From positions 1 through 13,859 of the forward strand of contig JAAYII010000018.1 of NCBI GenBank assembly GCA_012523535.1: 13,859 nt of DNA. The letters run 5' to 3'. Below the pieces are notes generated by a model. It was not told the origin of the DNA, did no database searches, and saw only the letters and a list, made by a program, of their open reading frames with translations. Shown in pieces: positions 6,704 through 13,725 of the stretch (position 1 is its first letter; every line of letters begins with the position of its first letter). This DNA comes from Peptococcaceae bacterium. Lineage in GTDB: Bacteria > Bacillota > Desulfitobacteriia > Desulfitobacteriales > Syntrophobotulaceae. Both the position numbers and the translations under genes were made by a program.

Positions 6704-7315
6704 TTGAAAAAAATAAAGATTTTGGCTATTGTGGGTTCCCTGCGCAAGGATTCCTATAATCGCCAATTGGCTTTGGCGGCAAAAGAAATCATTGGAAATC
6801 GAGCCGACTTTACCTTGCTCGAGTATCAGGACGTTCCTTTAATGAACCAGGACATTGAGTATCCGGCACCGGAGGCTGTAAAACGTGTTCGTGACGAAGT
6901 GAAGGCTGCAGATGGGATTTGGTTCTTTACGCCTGAATACAACCACTTTTTCCCCGGTGTGCTGAAAAATTTAATTGACTGGTTATCACGGCCAATAAGC
7001 GATCATGAAAAACAGGTTCTTGACGGCAAACCTGCGGCAATAAGCGGAATTTCTCCCGGAATGTCGGGTACAGGGCTGGCTCAAGACCATTTAGTTACGC
7101 TTCTCAGTTTTCTGAACATGGATATTATGAATGTGCCGCGGTTAACCATACACAATGCCAGGCAACAAGTTGACAATCAGGGCAAACTGGTACTGACAAC
7201 AAGCTATCCCTACCTGGAAAGACAGGCCAATGCTTTTTTTGGATTTTATCCAGAAAAGGTGTTAACAAGGGAAAAGAAGTTCCCAATCATATTTTTTTCC
7301 GAGAACGGCCGTTAA
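6704..7315 (+). CDS. NADPH-dependent FMN reductase-like flavoprotein, probable 3' frameshift
   Basis: The protein has the flavodoxin-like fold of the FMN_red family, which reduces FMN or quinone-like substrates with NAD(P)H. The phosphate-binding motif GSLRKDSYN is at about 11-19, and the TPEYN motif at about 76-80 is followed by PGVLKNLIDW. TTG 6704 is chosen as start because GGAGTGATC lies just upstream and the fold begins at KIKILAIVG; codons further upstream do not look like part of the family. The end is odd: after QANAF the reading frame continues with an uncharacteristic tail to 7315. Removing one T from the T7 run at 7234-7240 gives NAFLDFIQKRC and a stop at 7263-7265. That ending, about 186 residues, is what the family normally shows. 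So this copy has a frameshifted C-terminus, a sequencing error, or slippage at the run. Confidence 0.85.
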   Translation: MKKIKILAIVGSLRKDSYNRQLALAAKEIIGNRADFTLLEYQDVPLMNQDIEYPAPEAVKRVRDEVKAADGIWFFTPEYNHFFPGVLKNLIDWLSRPISDHEKQVLDGKPAAISGISPGMSGTGLAQDHLVTLLSFLNMDIMNVPRLTIHNARQQVDNQGKLVLTTSYPYLERQANAFFGFYPEKVLTREKKFPIIFFSENGR

Positions 7316-7343
7316 AAAGATAAGAAATTCTTGTATCCCACAA

Positions 7344-7390
7344 GCGGGGTTGTGTGAAATTTGAACATTCATACAGCCCCGTTATTTTTC
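7344..7390 (+). terminator. Rho-independent terminator after the FMN reductase-like gene
   Basis: CGGGGTTGTGTGAA (from 7345) pairs with TTCATACAGCCCCG (ending at 7381) through a long stem with G-U pairs, followed by TTATTTTT. It lies about 30 bases after the stop at 7315 and about 80 after the stop in the alternative frame at 7265, and fits as the end of that transcription unit. Confidence 0.7.
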
Positions 7391-7412
7391 TGCAATTTTC
7401 AGATAAAGTTAA

Positions 7413-7526
7413 GATAATGGACATTGCGCCGCCGATCTTAAACTTTATGCTACCGGCACTGAAGGCCAGCAGAGACCCGATACCGCCCAAGAAATTGACG
7501 AAACCTTAGCCTGGCTGCGAGGATGA
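7413..7526 (+). pseudogene. Possible unidentified C-terminal gene fragment
   Basis: After an in-frame stop at 7410-7412, a run of 37 codons ends at TGA 7524-7526. The residues from DLKLYATGTEGQQRPDTAQE onward, ending in a predicted helix TLAWLRG, have a normal protein-like composition. No start codon with a ribosome site precedes it. It might be the tail of a lost gene. I do not recognise the family, and an overlapping frame is also open, so it may be chance. Confidence 0.25.
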
Positions 7527-7529
7527 GAG

Positions 7530-7987
7530 GTTAAGAGGTCGGCAATCAGCGCAAAGGCAGGTGTTTGCCTGATGGACATATATGCGTCAAACACAACTAG
7601 TTTGGGCTATTTTTTTGAAAATCATATGTTATTGGAAACACCGGTTTGATCAGTGAGGCGGTTGAATCCAGCTTGCCTAACCCTCAGAGGATTACAGGTA
7701 ATGATAAATATGAAAGAAATATTAATATAATCAAGTGTTTTGAGCATGAAATAGATTTCAGCAATGTCTGTATCGCTACGGTAAGAGATTTTCCAGATGC
7801 TTTGGCGGGCTCGGCTTTTGCCACACTGGTGTTCTCGGCAATTGTACTTGTCGATGACAGGGACATCAAAGATATCACGACGAATTACACCAGTGAGAAA
7901 TTCCAGCAGATAAAATATGTCTATATCTTTGGCCTTCAAGGTGCGGTAAATGATCAAGCTCTTTATCAAATAATTAAAGGTAAATAA
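7530..7987 (+). pseudogene. Remnant of a CWB2 (cell-wall-binding repeat 2) protein
   Basis: From 7619 the frame reads KSYVIGNTGLIS, then LPNPQRITGNDKYERNINII, FSNVCIATVRDFPDALAGSA and finally YIFGLQGAVND, ending at TAA 7985-7987. These are hallmark motifs of the CWB2 repeat (Pfam CW_binding_2), which anchors surface proteins to wall polymers, and the end looks like a natural C-terminus. No signal peptide, start codon or ribosome site is present; TGA 7616-7618 interrupts the frame directly upstream. In another frame, 7530-7620 reads SAISAKAGVCLM and onward, which could be a degraded preceding repeat part, joined by a frameshift near the T7 run at 7610-7616. Most of the original protein, normally with three such repeats plus a functional domain, is missing. 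Confidence 0.7.
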
Positions 7988-8153
7988 TTTGGATTATATT
8001 CGCTTAAAAATATTCATTTCTAAATGGATTCGCTTATTAATCTATAGATATTTGCGAATTCAGTAACTTATTAAATGTTTTAAATGTACTTAAAAATGTG
8101 CAAACTGTTTTAGCGGTTTTATAGAATTGGAAAAGTAAGGAAGGTTGAGGAAG
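7988..8153. other. AT-rich intergenic region before the lipoprotein gene
   Basis: No gene is visible. The stretch is AT-rich and contains ATTCGCTTATTAATC and other short repeats of the pentamer TTCGC (around 7999, 8029 and, inverted, 8053). AAGGAAGG at 8137-8144 is the ribosome binding site of the next gene. No clear promoter hexamer pair was assigned. Confidence 0.35.
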
Positions 8154-8688
8154 ATGAAACGTTTATTGACAATTATTTTGATTATCTGTTTAAGCATGAC
8201 TTTGATCGGTTGCGGCGGCAATTCCGAACCGACAGCCCAGGATAACGGCAAACCTGCTGCAGAAGTGGAGCAAGAACCTGCTAATGACAGCGGCACCGAG
8301 CCTACCCAAGGGGCCACTCAGGAAATGACGGTTAAAATAGGCCAAGGATAAAGATGAAGTTACTGTTACCAGCGGTCAAGGCCTGGATTGGGATGAAGAT
8401 AAAGTGGGAGGACTGCCTAAGCCTGATGGGGTAACCGTTAAAATGGGTATGGACATGACGAATGTTTTAGGTAAAGAATACGCCTATTCTTATGTGGTTG
8501 GCGGGTTTTCCGAGGAAAAGTACAAAGAATATATTGAACTTATATCCGAACAATTCCCTAGTGTTGTGACCGAGACCCAGGTTGAAAATAGATTCGTTCA
8601 CATTGCTGCTTCTTCGGATGGAGAGCACAATGTTTTAGTTGAATGCAACGGCGATTTGGAGGAAGGGCAGATACGCTATTATAAATAA
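8154..8688 (+). pseudogene. Small lipoprotein gene of unknown function, split by a frameshift
   Basis: The 5' part (8154-8351) encodes a lipoprotein signal peptide with lipobox LIGC (Cys at about residue 17) and a Pro/Glu/Thr/Ala-rich spacer, then stops at TAA 8349-8351. The 3' part continues one frame over: from about 8342 it reads AKDKDEVTVTSGQGLDWDED and onward to TAA 8686-8688. Dropping one G from the GG at 8340-8341 joins both into a lipoprotein of about 177 residues. The C-terminal domain has an alternating strand/helix pattern (AYSYVVGGFSEEKYKEYIEL, then helical and beta segments) that I do not recognise. ATG 8154 is preferred over in-frame TTG 8145 because AAGGAAGG (8137-8144) is correctly spaced only for ATG. 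It may be a recent pseudogene, a base-call error or, less likely, a programmed frameshift. Confidence 0.65.
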
Positions 8689-8722
8689 TTCACATTGCCC
8701 TTGGCTTGGTTGATTGGTTAGC

Positions 8723-8753
8723 ATAAGCCTCAGAGGTTTTCTCTGAGGCTTAT
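8723..8753 (+). terminator. Strong hairpin, probable terminator
   Basis: ATAAGCCTCAGAG (8723-8735) and CTCTGAGGCTTAT (8741-8753) form a perfect 13-bp stem with a five-base loop. It lies 35 bases after the lipoprotein frame ends. No long T-run follows on either strand, so termination efficiency is uncertain. Confidence 0.55.
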
Positions 8754-8786
8754 TGCATTCGGTACAATCTGAGAATTAATAAAAAT

Positions 8787-8897
8787 AAAGGAGAGGAGTT
8801 AAAACAGCTCTGCCGAAATAATAATTAGAAATAAAATTGAGAGAAGGGATGATACTTCATAAAGAAAAGAACTGGCGGGAAAGGAACTTCAGGCAAA
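8787..8897 (+). promoter_or_regulatory. rtcB leader with an orphan Shine-Dalgarno and a second ribosome site
   Basis: AAAGGAGAGGAG at 8787-8798 looks like a strong ribosome site, but no ATG, GTG or TTG lies at proper distance after it. A second site, GAGAAGGG at 8841-8848, precedes 13 codons in frame with rtcB beginning at ATA 8859 (reading IKKRTGGKGTSGK). No standard start codon lies in that extension. The ATG at 8898 has GGGAAAGGAA ending 12 bases upstream, slightly far. The true rtcB start may therefore be non-canonical or altered. Confidence 0.35.
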
Positions 8898-10001
8898 ATG
8901 GAGAGTAAAGGTCGCTATAATACGGCTATTGTCTATACTGAAAATATTGAACCGGGAGCGATAGCCCAAATCAAGACCTTATGCGATCAAGAGTTTGTCC
9001 AAGGCAGTAAGATTAGGATTATGCCCGATGTTCATAGTGGGGTAGGATGCACCATCGGTACTACTATGACCATTAAGAATAAAGTCGTTCCCAATTTGGT
9101 GGGTGTGGATATCGGTTGCGGTATGGAAGTTATAAAACTGGAAAACCGTAACTTTGAACTGCAGAAATTGGACAAGCTAATCTACGATAAAATTCCTTCC
9201 GGATTTAGTGTGCGCCATAAAGCGCATAGCTTTAATGAAGAAATCGATTTGACCAAACTGAAATGTAAATCGGAAGTCGATCTCGAGCGGGCACGATGTA
9301 GTATTGGGACGCTTGGAGGGGGCAATCATTTTATCGAGATCAATCGAGACAGCGAAGGCCATCTCTACCTTGTAGTCCATTCCGGCAGTCGCCATTTAGG
9401 GTTGGAGGTTGCTAATTTGTATCAGAAAGAGGCTTCTAGGTCATTGAATAAAACCAAACCCGATATTCCAAAATCCTTATGTTATTTATCCGGTGCGCTG
9501 TTTGAAGATTACCTCCATGATATGAAGATTGTGCAGCGCTTTGCCGAGCTCAACCGTAAGGCGATAGTCAACGAAATCGCCAGGGGCATGGGGTTAAAGA
9601 CTCTGGAGCAGTTTACCACGATTCACAATTACATAGATATTAAGACCATGATTTTGCGCAAAGGCGCGGTTTCTGCACAGAAAGGAGAGTTGCTGCTTAT
9701 TCCGATCAATATGCGTGACGGCAGCTTGATTTGTCGGGGAAAAGGGAACCCGGATTGGAACTACTCAGCTCCTCATGGCGCCGGGCGCCTGATGAGCCGA
9801 ACCGAGGCAAAGAATTCTTTAACTTTGGCTCAATATAAAGAAAGCATGGCCGGAATTTATACTACCTCGGTGAATAAAAAGACTCTCGACGAATGTCCCT
9901 TGGCTTACAAACCCCTTGAAGAGATTGTCAGCAATATCGGGGATACCGTGGAGATCGTTGATCGGATTAAGCCGATTTACAATTTCAAAGCGGCGGAATA
10001 A
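8898..10001 (+). CDS. rtcB: RtcB-family RNA ligase
   Basis: This 367-residue protein is an RtcB RNA ligase, which joins 2',3'-cyclic phosphate or 3'-phosphate ends to 5'-hydroxyl ends using GTP and manganese. All key elements are visible: PDVHSGVGCTIG (about 43-54), GVDIGCGM with metal-binding C74, GGNHF with H144, VHSGSRHLG with H161, IHNYID with H243, and APHGAGR, whose H293 should be the guanylylated nucleophile. It is slightly shorter than E. coli RtcB (408 residues) and closer to the shorter bacterial type sometimes paired with the release factor PrfH, but no prfH or rtcA neighbour is seen here. ATG 8898 starts close to the family N-terminus (KGRYNTAIVYT); an in-frame extension upstream lacks a standard start codon. 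Bacterial RtcB is usually tied to RNA repair after damage or toxin cleavage. Confidence 0.95.
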   Translation: MESKGRYNTAIVYTENIEPGAIAQIKTLCDQEFVQGSKIRIMPDVHSGVGCTIGTTMTIKNKVVPNLVGVDIGCGMEVIKLENRNFELQKLDKLIYDKIPSGFSVRHKAHSFNEEIDLTKLKCKSEVDLERARCSIGTLGGGNHFIEINRDSEGHLYLVVHSGSRHLGLEVANLYQKEASRSLNKTKPDIPKSLCYLSGALFEDYLHDMKIVQRFAELNRKAIVNEIARGMGLKTLEQFTTIHNYIDIKTMILRKGAVSAQKGELLLIPINMRDGSLICRGKGNPDWNYSAPHGAGRLMSRTEAKNSLTLAQYKESMAGIYTTSVNKKTLDECPLAYKPLEEIVSNIGDTVEIVDRIKPIYNFKAAE

Positions 10002-10053
10002 CTAAAGTGATAGTAAACTGAAATAATAATTAATATGATTCGGAATCCGGTTG

Positions 10054-10071
10054 ATAAAGTTGATACTTTAT
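10054..10071. repeat. Short dyad upstream of the alpha/beta hydrolase gene
   Basis: ATAAAGT (10054-10060) and ACTTTAT (10065-10071) form a perfect 7-bp inverted repeat around TGAT. It is about 50 bases upstream of the hydrolase start. No T-run follows. It may be an operator or a chance AT-rich dyad. Confidence 0.3.
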
Positions 10072-10120
10072 ACAGCTGATGCTCTGTTTGCAGATGCTAA
10101 AAAGATAAGGAGCGAAATAA

Positions 10121-10975
10121 ATGGACATTAACCTTAATAGAAAAACGATTTTGGTTGACGGTGTCAATGTCCGATGCTTTTATGCCGGAAATGGCAATAC
10201 TCCGGTAGTCTTACTGCATGGAGCCGGAGTGGATTCGGCAATGATGTCATGGGCTGAAGGCATGGAGCTGTTGGCAGAGGAGTTTAAAGTGATTGCTCCC
10301 GATTTGCCGGGCTATGGGGGCAGTGATCGTATCGAGGGTGAATATACTTTACAATTTTATACGGACATTGTTAAAGGGATTATTGAAGCATTTGAGTGTT
10401 CCCCTGTGATTATGGCAGGGCTTTCTTTAGGCGGAGGCATCTGCTTGAATATGGCACTTAATTATCCGGAGCTGATCAAATTATTAATACCGGTCGACGC
10501 CTGGGGGATATTTCCAAAGCTGCCTTACCACCGGCTCACTTATTGGTATACTCGTTCCAAAATTAATGACAATCTGTACCAATGGACAGGGAAGTACCAA
10601 TCCCTTATTCGCTGGTCACTAAATTACAATTTAATCGGTGATAAATCGAAAGTTACCGAGGCTCTGGTAGAAGAAGTTCAAAGGGCCATGCTCGAACCGG
10701 ATGCCGGGAAACCTTTTATTTCTTTTCAGCGAAGCGAGATTACCAAGACCGGATTAAAGACCGATTTATTTAGCCGGCTTGGTGAAATATCCATGCCCAC
10801 TTTACTGATACATGGTAGCAGGGATAAAGCGGTGCCCTTAAAGTATGCTGTTGCAGCCAGTAAAATAATCCCCAATTGTCGATTGCATATTATGGAGGGT
10901 TGCAAACATTGGCCTCAAAAGGAACGTCCGGGGGAATTTGTCAAGGTAGTGGGAGATTTTATTAAACGGCATTAA
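10121..10975 (+). CDS. Alpha/beta hydrolase
   Basis: This 284-residue protein is a cytoplasmic alpha/beta-fold hydrolase. The oxyanion-region HGAG motif is at 33-36, DLPGYGGSD at about 61-69, and the nucleophile elbow GLSLGGG places the catalytic serine at S102. The acid is probably D235 in IHGSRDKAVP and the histidine H263 in GCKHWPQKERP, so the triad is complete. A cap region at about 125-195 is rich in Trp and Tyr, typical of lids covering hydrophobic substrates. Esters or related small molecules are likely substrates, but none can be named. AAGGAG lies just upstream of ATG. It follows rtcB after a 119-bp gap, and no functional link between them is evident. It ends well before the promoter of the BlaI-like gene. 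Confidence 0.92.
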   Translation: MDINLNRKTILVDGVNVRCFYAGNGNTPVVLLHGAGVDSAMMSWAEGMELLAEEFKVIAPDLPGYGGSDRIEGEYTLQFYTDIVKGIIEAFECSPVIMAGLSLGGGICLNMALNYPELIKLLIPVDAWGIFPKLPYHRLTYWYTRSKINDNLYQWTGKYQSLIRWSLNYNLIGDKSKVTEALVEEVQRAMLEPDAGKPFISFQRSEITKTGLKTDLFSRLGEISMPTLLIHGSRDKAVPLKYAVAASKIIPNCRLHIMEGCKHWPQKERPGEFVKVVGDFIKRH

Positions 10976-11039
10976 ATGCAAAAATCGGGAAAAAAAGAAT
11001 TCAAATTCATAATGAGGTTGTTTGTTATGAAGAGACATA

Positions 11040-11095
11040 TTGACACCCTGGTCTATAAGGTATAGACTTAATAATGAGGTCGATATAGTATAGAC
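11040..11095 (+). promoter_or_regulatory. Promoter and twin operators of the BlaI/M56 operon
   Basis: TTGACA (11040-11045) and TAGACT (11063-11068), 17 bases apart, form a likely promoter. GTCTATAAGGTATAGAC (11051-11067) is a perfect dyad that covers the spacer and -10. GTCGATATAGTATAGAC (11079-11095) is nearly identical with one arm mismatch and lies just downstream of the start site. Their centres are 28 bp apart. Paired dyads like these are typical targets of BlaI/MecI-type dimers, so they are probably autoregulatory operators of the next gene. The TATAGAC half-site differs from the classical bla/mec TACA/TGTA core. Confidence 0.75.
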
Positions 11096-11111
11096 CGAAG
11101 GGGGTTTGATG

Positions 11112-11477
11112 ATGAAAGTATATAAGCTAACAGAAAGTGAAGAAAGGTTCGCAGAATTAATTTGGCAGAATGAGCCGATAGGTTCCGGCGATCTGGTGAG
11201 ATTATGTGAAAAAGAAATGAATTGGAAAAAGTCCACAACTTACACGGTCTTGAAAAAGTTATGTGAGAAGGGCATTTTTAAAAATGAAAATGCTGTTGTT
11301 TCATCTCTGATGACAAAGGACGAATACTATTCCAAGCAAAGTATACGTTTTGTTGAGGATACGTTTGGCGGATCTTTACCCAAATTTTTGACAGCTTTTA
11401 TCAGCGGGAAAAAATTAAGCAGAGAGCAGGCCGAAGAATTGAAAAGATTGATTGACGAGCACAAGGATGTGAAGTAA
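11112..11477 (+). CDS. BlaI/MecI/CopY-family transcriptional repressor
   Basis: This 121-residue protein is a winged-helix repressor of the BlaI/MecI type: the N-terminal domain runs LTESEERFAELIWQNEPIGS through the recognition region WKKSTTYTVLKKLCEKGIF. A C-terminal helical dimerisation region follows (about 70-121, ending with LSREQAEELKRLIDEHKD). Such proteins bind dyad operators as dimers and are inactivated by proteolysis through a partner M56 protease. ATG 11112 lies seven bases after GGGGG; ATG 11109 and TTG 11106 are adjacent alternatives. Its stop TAA shares a base with the next ATG (TAATG), so it is translationally coupled to the M56 protein gene. Twin dyads upstream indicate autoregulation. 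No beta-lactamase gene is nearby, so a resistance role is unsupported. Confidence 0.92.
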   Translation: MKVYKLTESEERFAELIWQNEPIGSGDLVRLCEKEMNWKKSTTYTVLKKLCEKGIFKNENAVVSSLMTKDEYYSKQSIRFVEDTFGGSLPKFLTAFISGKKLSREQAEELKRLIDEHKDVK

Positions 11478-13513
11478 TGAGTGAGATTTTTCTTACTGTT
11501 TTAAATATGAGCTTTACGGCCGGTTATGTGATCCTCATTGTGATACTTGCCAGGCTGTTACTGAAAAAAGCTCCCAAATTCATATCCTATTTATTATGGA
11601 GTATAGTTGCCTTTCGCCTTGTAATTCCATTTTCCTTTGAAAGTATGTTTAGCCTGTTGCCACGCAATACAAATCCTGCTCCAATCTCCCATGAAATAAT
11701 TTATCAAAGTCCGCGGATTAATAATGGGATTGAAGCAGCAAATTCATTTGTCAATCAATCGGCAGTTGGGGCAAGTGTGAATCCAGTTCAGATCCATGTA
11801 GAAATTGGGGCCTATGTTTGGCTTTTGGGCATAATAGCATTGCTTATTTATAGTCTCGTGTCTGTTTTGTTAATAAATAGACAATTGAAGGGTGCTTTAC
11901 CAGTAGAGAAAAACATCTTTGAAGCCAATAATTTGAAAACGCCGTTTGTGTTTGGAATAATAAGACCTAAAATATATTTGCCGGTTGGGTTAAACAGTGA
12001 AGAAAGAAGCTATATTTTACTACATGAACAGACCCATATTCAAAGGAAAGACCACATCATAAAAATCTTTGCTTTTCTGATATTATCAATACATTGGTTT
12101 AATCCTCTTGTCTGGCTTGCCTTCAGGCTTATGAACATGGATATGGAGCTGTCCTGTGACGAAAGAGTACTGAAAGAAATGAGTGAAGACATTAAAAAAC
12201 CATATGCCAATTCCTTATTATCACTTGCTGTGGGCAAGCATATTCTTAACGGAAGTCCTCTTGCTTTTGGTGAGGGGGATGTAAAAGGGAGAATCAAAAA
12301 CGTTTTAAACTATAAAAAGCCAAGGTTTTGGGTAATTCTTTTATCACTAATAATTGTGATAGCTATTGGAGTAGGATTGGCAACAAATCCTAAGTCTGCA
12401 GCCTCTTTTAACGGTTCATCCTATCATGTACAAGAAATTTTATACCAAGCGCCAATTTACTCTTTCATTTATACATTGGAAAATACACCTCAATACTGTA
12501 TTTCATCCGATTACGTGCTCTTCAGCAAACAGCCCTCCGCCGATAATTGGGTCATGCACGGCGGATTGAATCCTTATAAAATTAGCAGACAAGAGTTGTA
12601 CGCACTATTCATTCCACCTGTTGGGAATATTCAGGAAATAATAAATAATACGAAATTAATATATCGTGCCGATGCAGGTGATGATAAAAAGACATTTTAT
12701 TTGGTGATGCAACTAGAAAATGGTGATGTGTTTTTGGCTACGGGTTACGATAAAGAAAGTCCTCGCCATATTCGCTGGCTGTTTAAATTAGAAAAACAGG
12801 GTGATGACCAAATCGCTGGTTCTGCATCGGAATCTATTAATAAAAAAGAGTTGACAAAAACTAAAGATGAAAATGAGATTGCAAAACTTGTAGAAGAAAA
12901 CCTTACTCACAATAATGTGACTGACGAAACCCTTACTCCGCAGGAATGGTATAATGCTTTGTCGATCAGGCAAGAAGTCAAATTGCCGGACTTTGAATAT
13001 GACGGGAACGATTCCATTGAGAAACTGGTCTACGCTACCGAAATAGAAAAGAACTCTCAAACCCAAGAAGGATTTACCATAGTTGCGCCTAAAATTTTCG
13101 GAAGCTATGAAGAGGGCGGACTGTTAAAAGTATTTGTGACCACCTTCAGCGCAACCTACAAGCTTTACGGCAATGTGCTGGATATGGTGAGTGGTAGCGT
13201 TGTTCCGTCGGCCATTACCTATAAAAAAGATAATAGCGGCAATTACATACTTGAAAAATATGAGCAGTCCAAAGACGGTGCAGACTGGCTGCCATCTATT
13301 AAAAAGTTCTGCACCATGCCCGTATCGGGAAAAGTAATACCGGGGCTTGCCGATAAAATAATTGACCATTATGGGAATCGCGATGATATACACGTTCTCA
13401 TGTGGGAAAATCTATTTAAGCATTTGAAGGCACACGGTATAAAAGAAGCGACTCTTATTAATTCCCGCGGGGAGATAGAGTTTTCTATGAGTAATCCGCA
13501 ATACATTAAATAA
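11477..13513 (+). CDS. BlaR1/MecR1-like M56 membrane metalloprotease with non-PBP sensor region
   Basis: This 678-residue protein pairs with the BlaI-like repressor and probably cleaves it, or triggers its cleavage, on signal. The N-terminal half has TM helices at about 11-29, 35-55 and 112-134, and the M56 zinc motif HEQTH at 183-187 (LLHEQTHIQRKD). A hydrophobic stretch follows at 195-218, then MELSCDERVL at about 223-232, which supplies the third metal ligand, and a TM helix at about 284-302. The remaining ~375 residues should be outside the cell. They lack the SxxK, SxN and KTG motifs of a penicillin-binding domain. Instead there seem to be two units: about 310-430 (YHVQEILYQAPIYSFIYTLE to RHIRWLFKLEK) and about 480-670, with a charged linker between. 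The inducer is therefore unlikely to be a beta-lactam. ATG 11477 overlaps the repressor's stop codon by one base. Confidence 0.9.
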   Translation: MSEIFLTVLNMSFTAGYVILIVILARLLLKKAPKFISYLLWSIVAFRLVIPFSFESMFSLLPRNTNPAPISHEIIYQSPRINNGIEAANSFVNQSAVGASVNPVQIHVEIGAYVWLLGIIALLIYSLVSVLLINRQLKGALPVEKNIFEANNLKTPFVFGIIRPKIYLPVGLNSEERSYILLHEQTHIQRKDHIIKIFAFLILSIHWFNPLVWLAFRLMNMDMELSCDERVLKEMSEDIKKPYANSLLSLAVGKHILNGSPLAFGEGDVKGRIKNVLNYKKPRFWVILLSLIIVIAIGVGLATNPKSAASFNGSSYHVQEILYQAPIYSFIYTLENTPQYCISSDYVLFSKQPSADNWVMHGGLNPYKISRQELYALFIPPVGNIQEIINNTKLIYRADAGDDKKTFYLVMQLENGDVFLATGYDKESPRHIRWLFKLEKQGDDQIAGSASESINKKELTKTKDENEIAKLVEENLTHNNVTDETLTPQEWYNALSIRQEVKLPDFEYDGNDSIEKLVYATEIEKNSQTQEGFTIVAPKIFGSYEEGGLLKVFVTTFSATYKLYGNVLDMVSGSVVPSAITYKKDNSGNYILEKYEQSKDGADWLPSIKKFCTMPVSGKVIPGLADKIIDHYGNRDDIHVLMWENLFKHLKAHGIKEATLINSRGEIEFSMSNPQYIK

Positions 13514-13551
13514 AAATGACGAAATATGTGGGTTCTTATTGGTAATAATAA

Positions 13552-13600
13552 AATAACCTTCTCCAAACGCAGTCTGGATTGGAGAAGGTTATTTATTTGT
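13552..13600. terminator. Terminator, probably bidirectional, after the M56 gene
   Basis: AATAACCTTCTCCAA (13552-13566) and TTGGAGAAGGTTATT (13579-13593) form a perfect 15-bp stem with a 12-base loop. T-rich sequence follows on the plus strand (TATTTGTTT), and the minus strand reads TTTATTATT after the stem. It lies about 40 bases after the M56 stop codon and ends the repressor/protease operon. Confidence 0.75.
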
Positions 13601-13668
13601 TTAAAAATAAGGCCGGATGACGGTTTTGAGCGGCTGCAGGTCTAGTTATCTTAACTTAAAGGTTGGTA

Positions 13669-13697
13669 TTGCCTGATGGAAAGATTAGGTATATTAT
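13669..13697 (+). promoter_or_regulatory. Candidate promoter of the last gene
   Basis: TTGCCT (13669-13674) and TATTAT (13692-13697) are spaced by 17 bases, and the start codon lies 28 bases further on. The -10 is a five-of-six match to consensus and the -35 is four of six. It lies after the terminator of the previous operon, as expected for a separate unit. Confidence 0.45.
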
Positions 13698-13725
13698 TAA
13701 GAAGATCCAAGAAAAGGGGTGTATT

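Noticed and set aside
7390..7620. Riboswitch upstream of the CWB2 remnant
   Set aside because: Several short stems can be drawn (for example GTGTTTG/CAAACAC), but no conserved core of a known riboswitch class was recognised.
7622..7969. Minus-strand frame opposite the CWB2 remnant
   Set aside because: The plus strand carries clear CWB2 motifs, and the minus-strand translation has no recognisable features.
10051..10074. TTGATA/TATACA as a promoter for the alpha/beta hydrolase
   Set aside because: The spacing is only 12 bases, too short for a housekeeping sigma promoter.
8898..10975. RtcB as part of an rtcAB or rtcB-prfH RNA-repair operon
   Set aside because: No cyclase, archease or PrfH-like gene is seen; the next gene is an unrelated alpha/beta hydrolase 119 bp away.
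11040..13513. Beta-lactam resistance locus
   Set aside because: No beta-lactamase or PBP gene is nearby, and the M56 protein's outer region lacks SxxK and KTG motifs.
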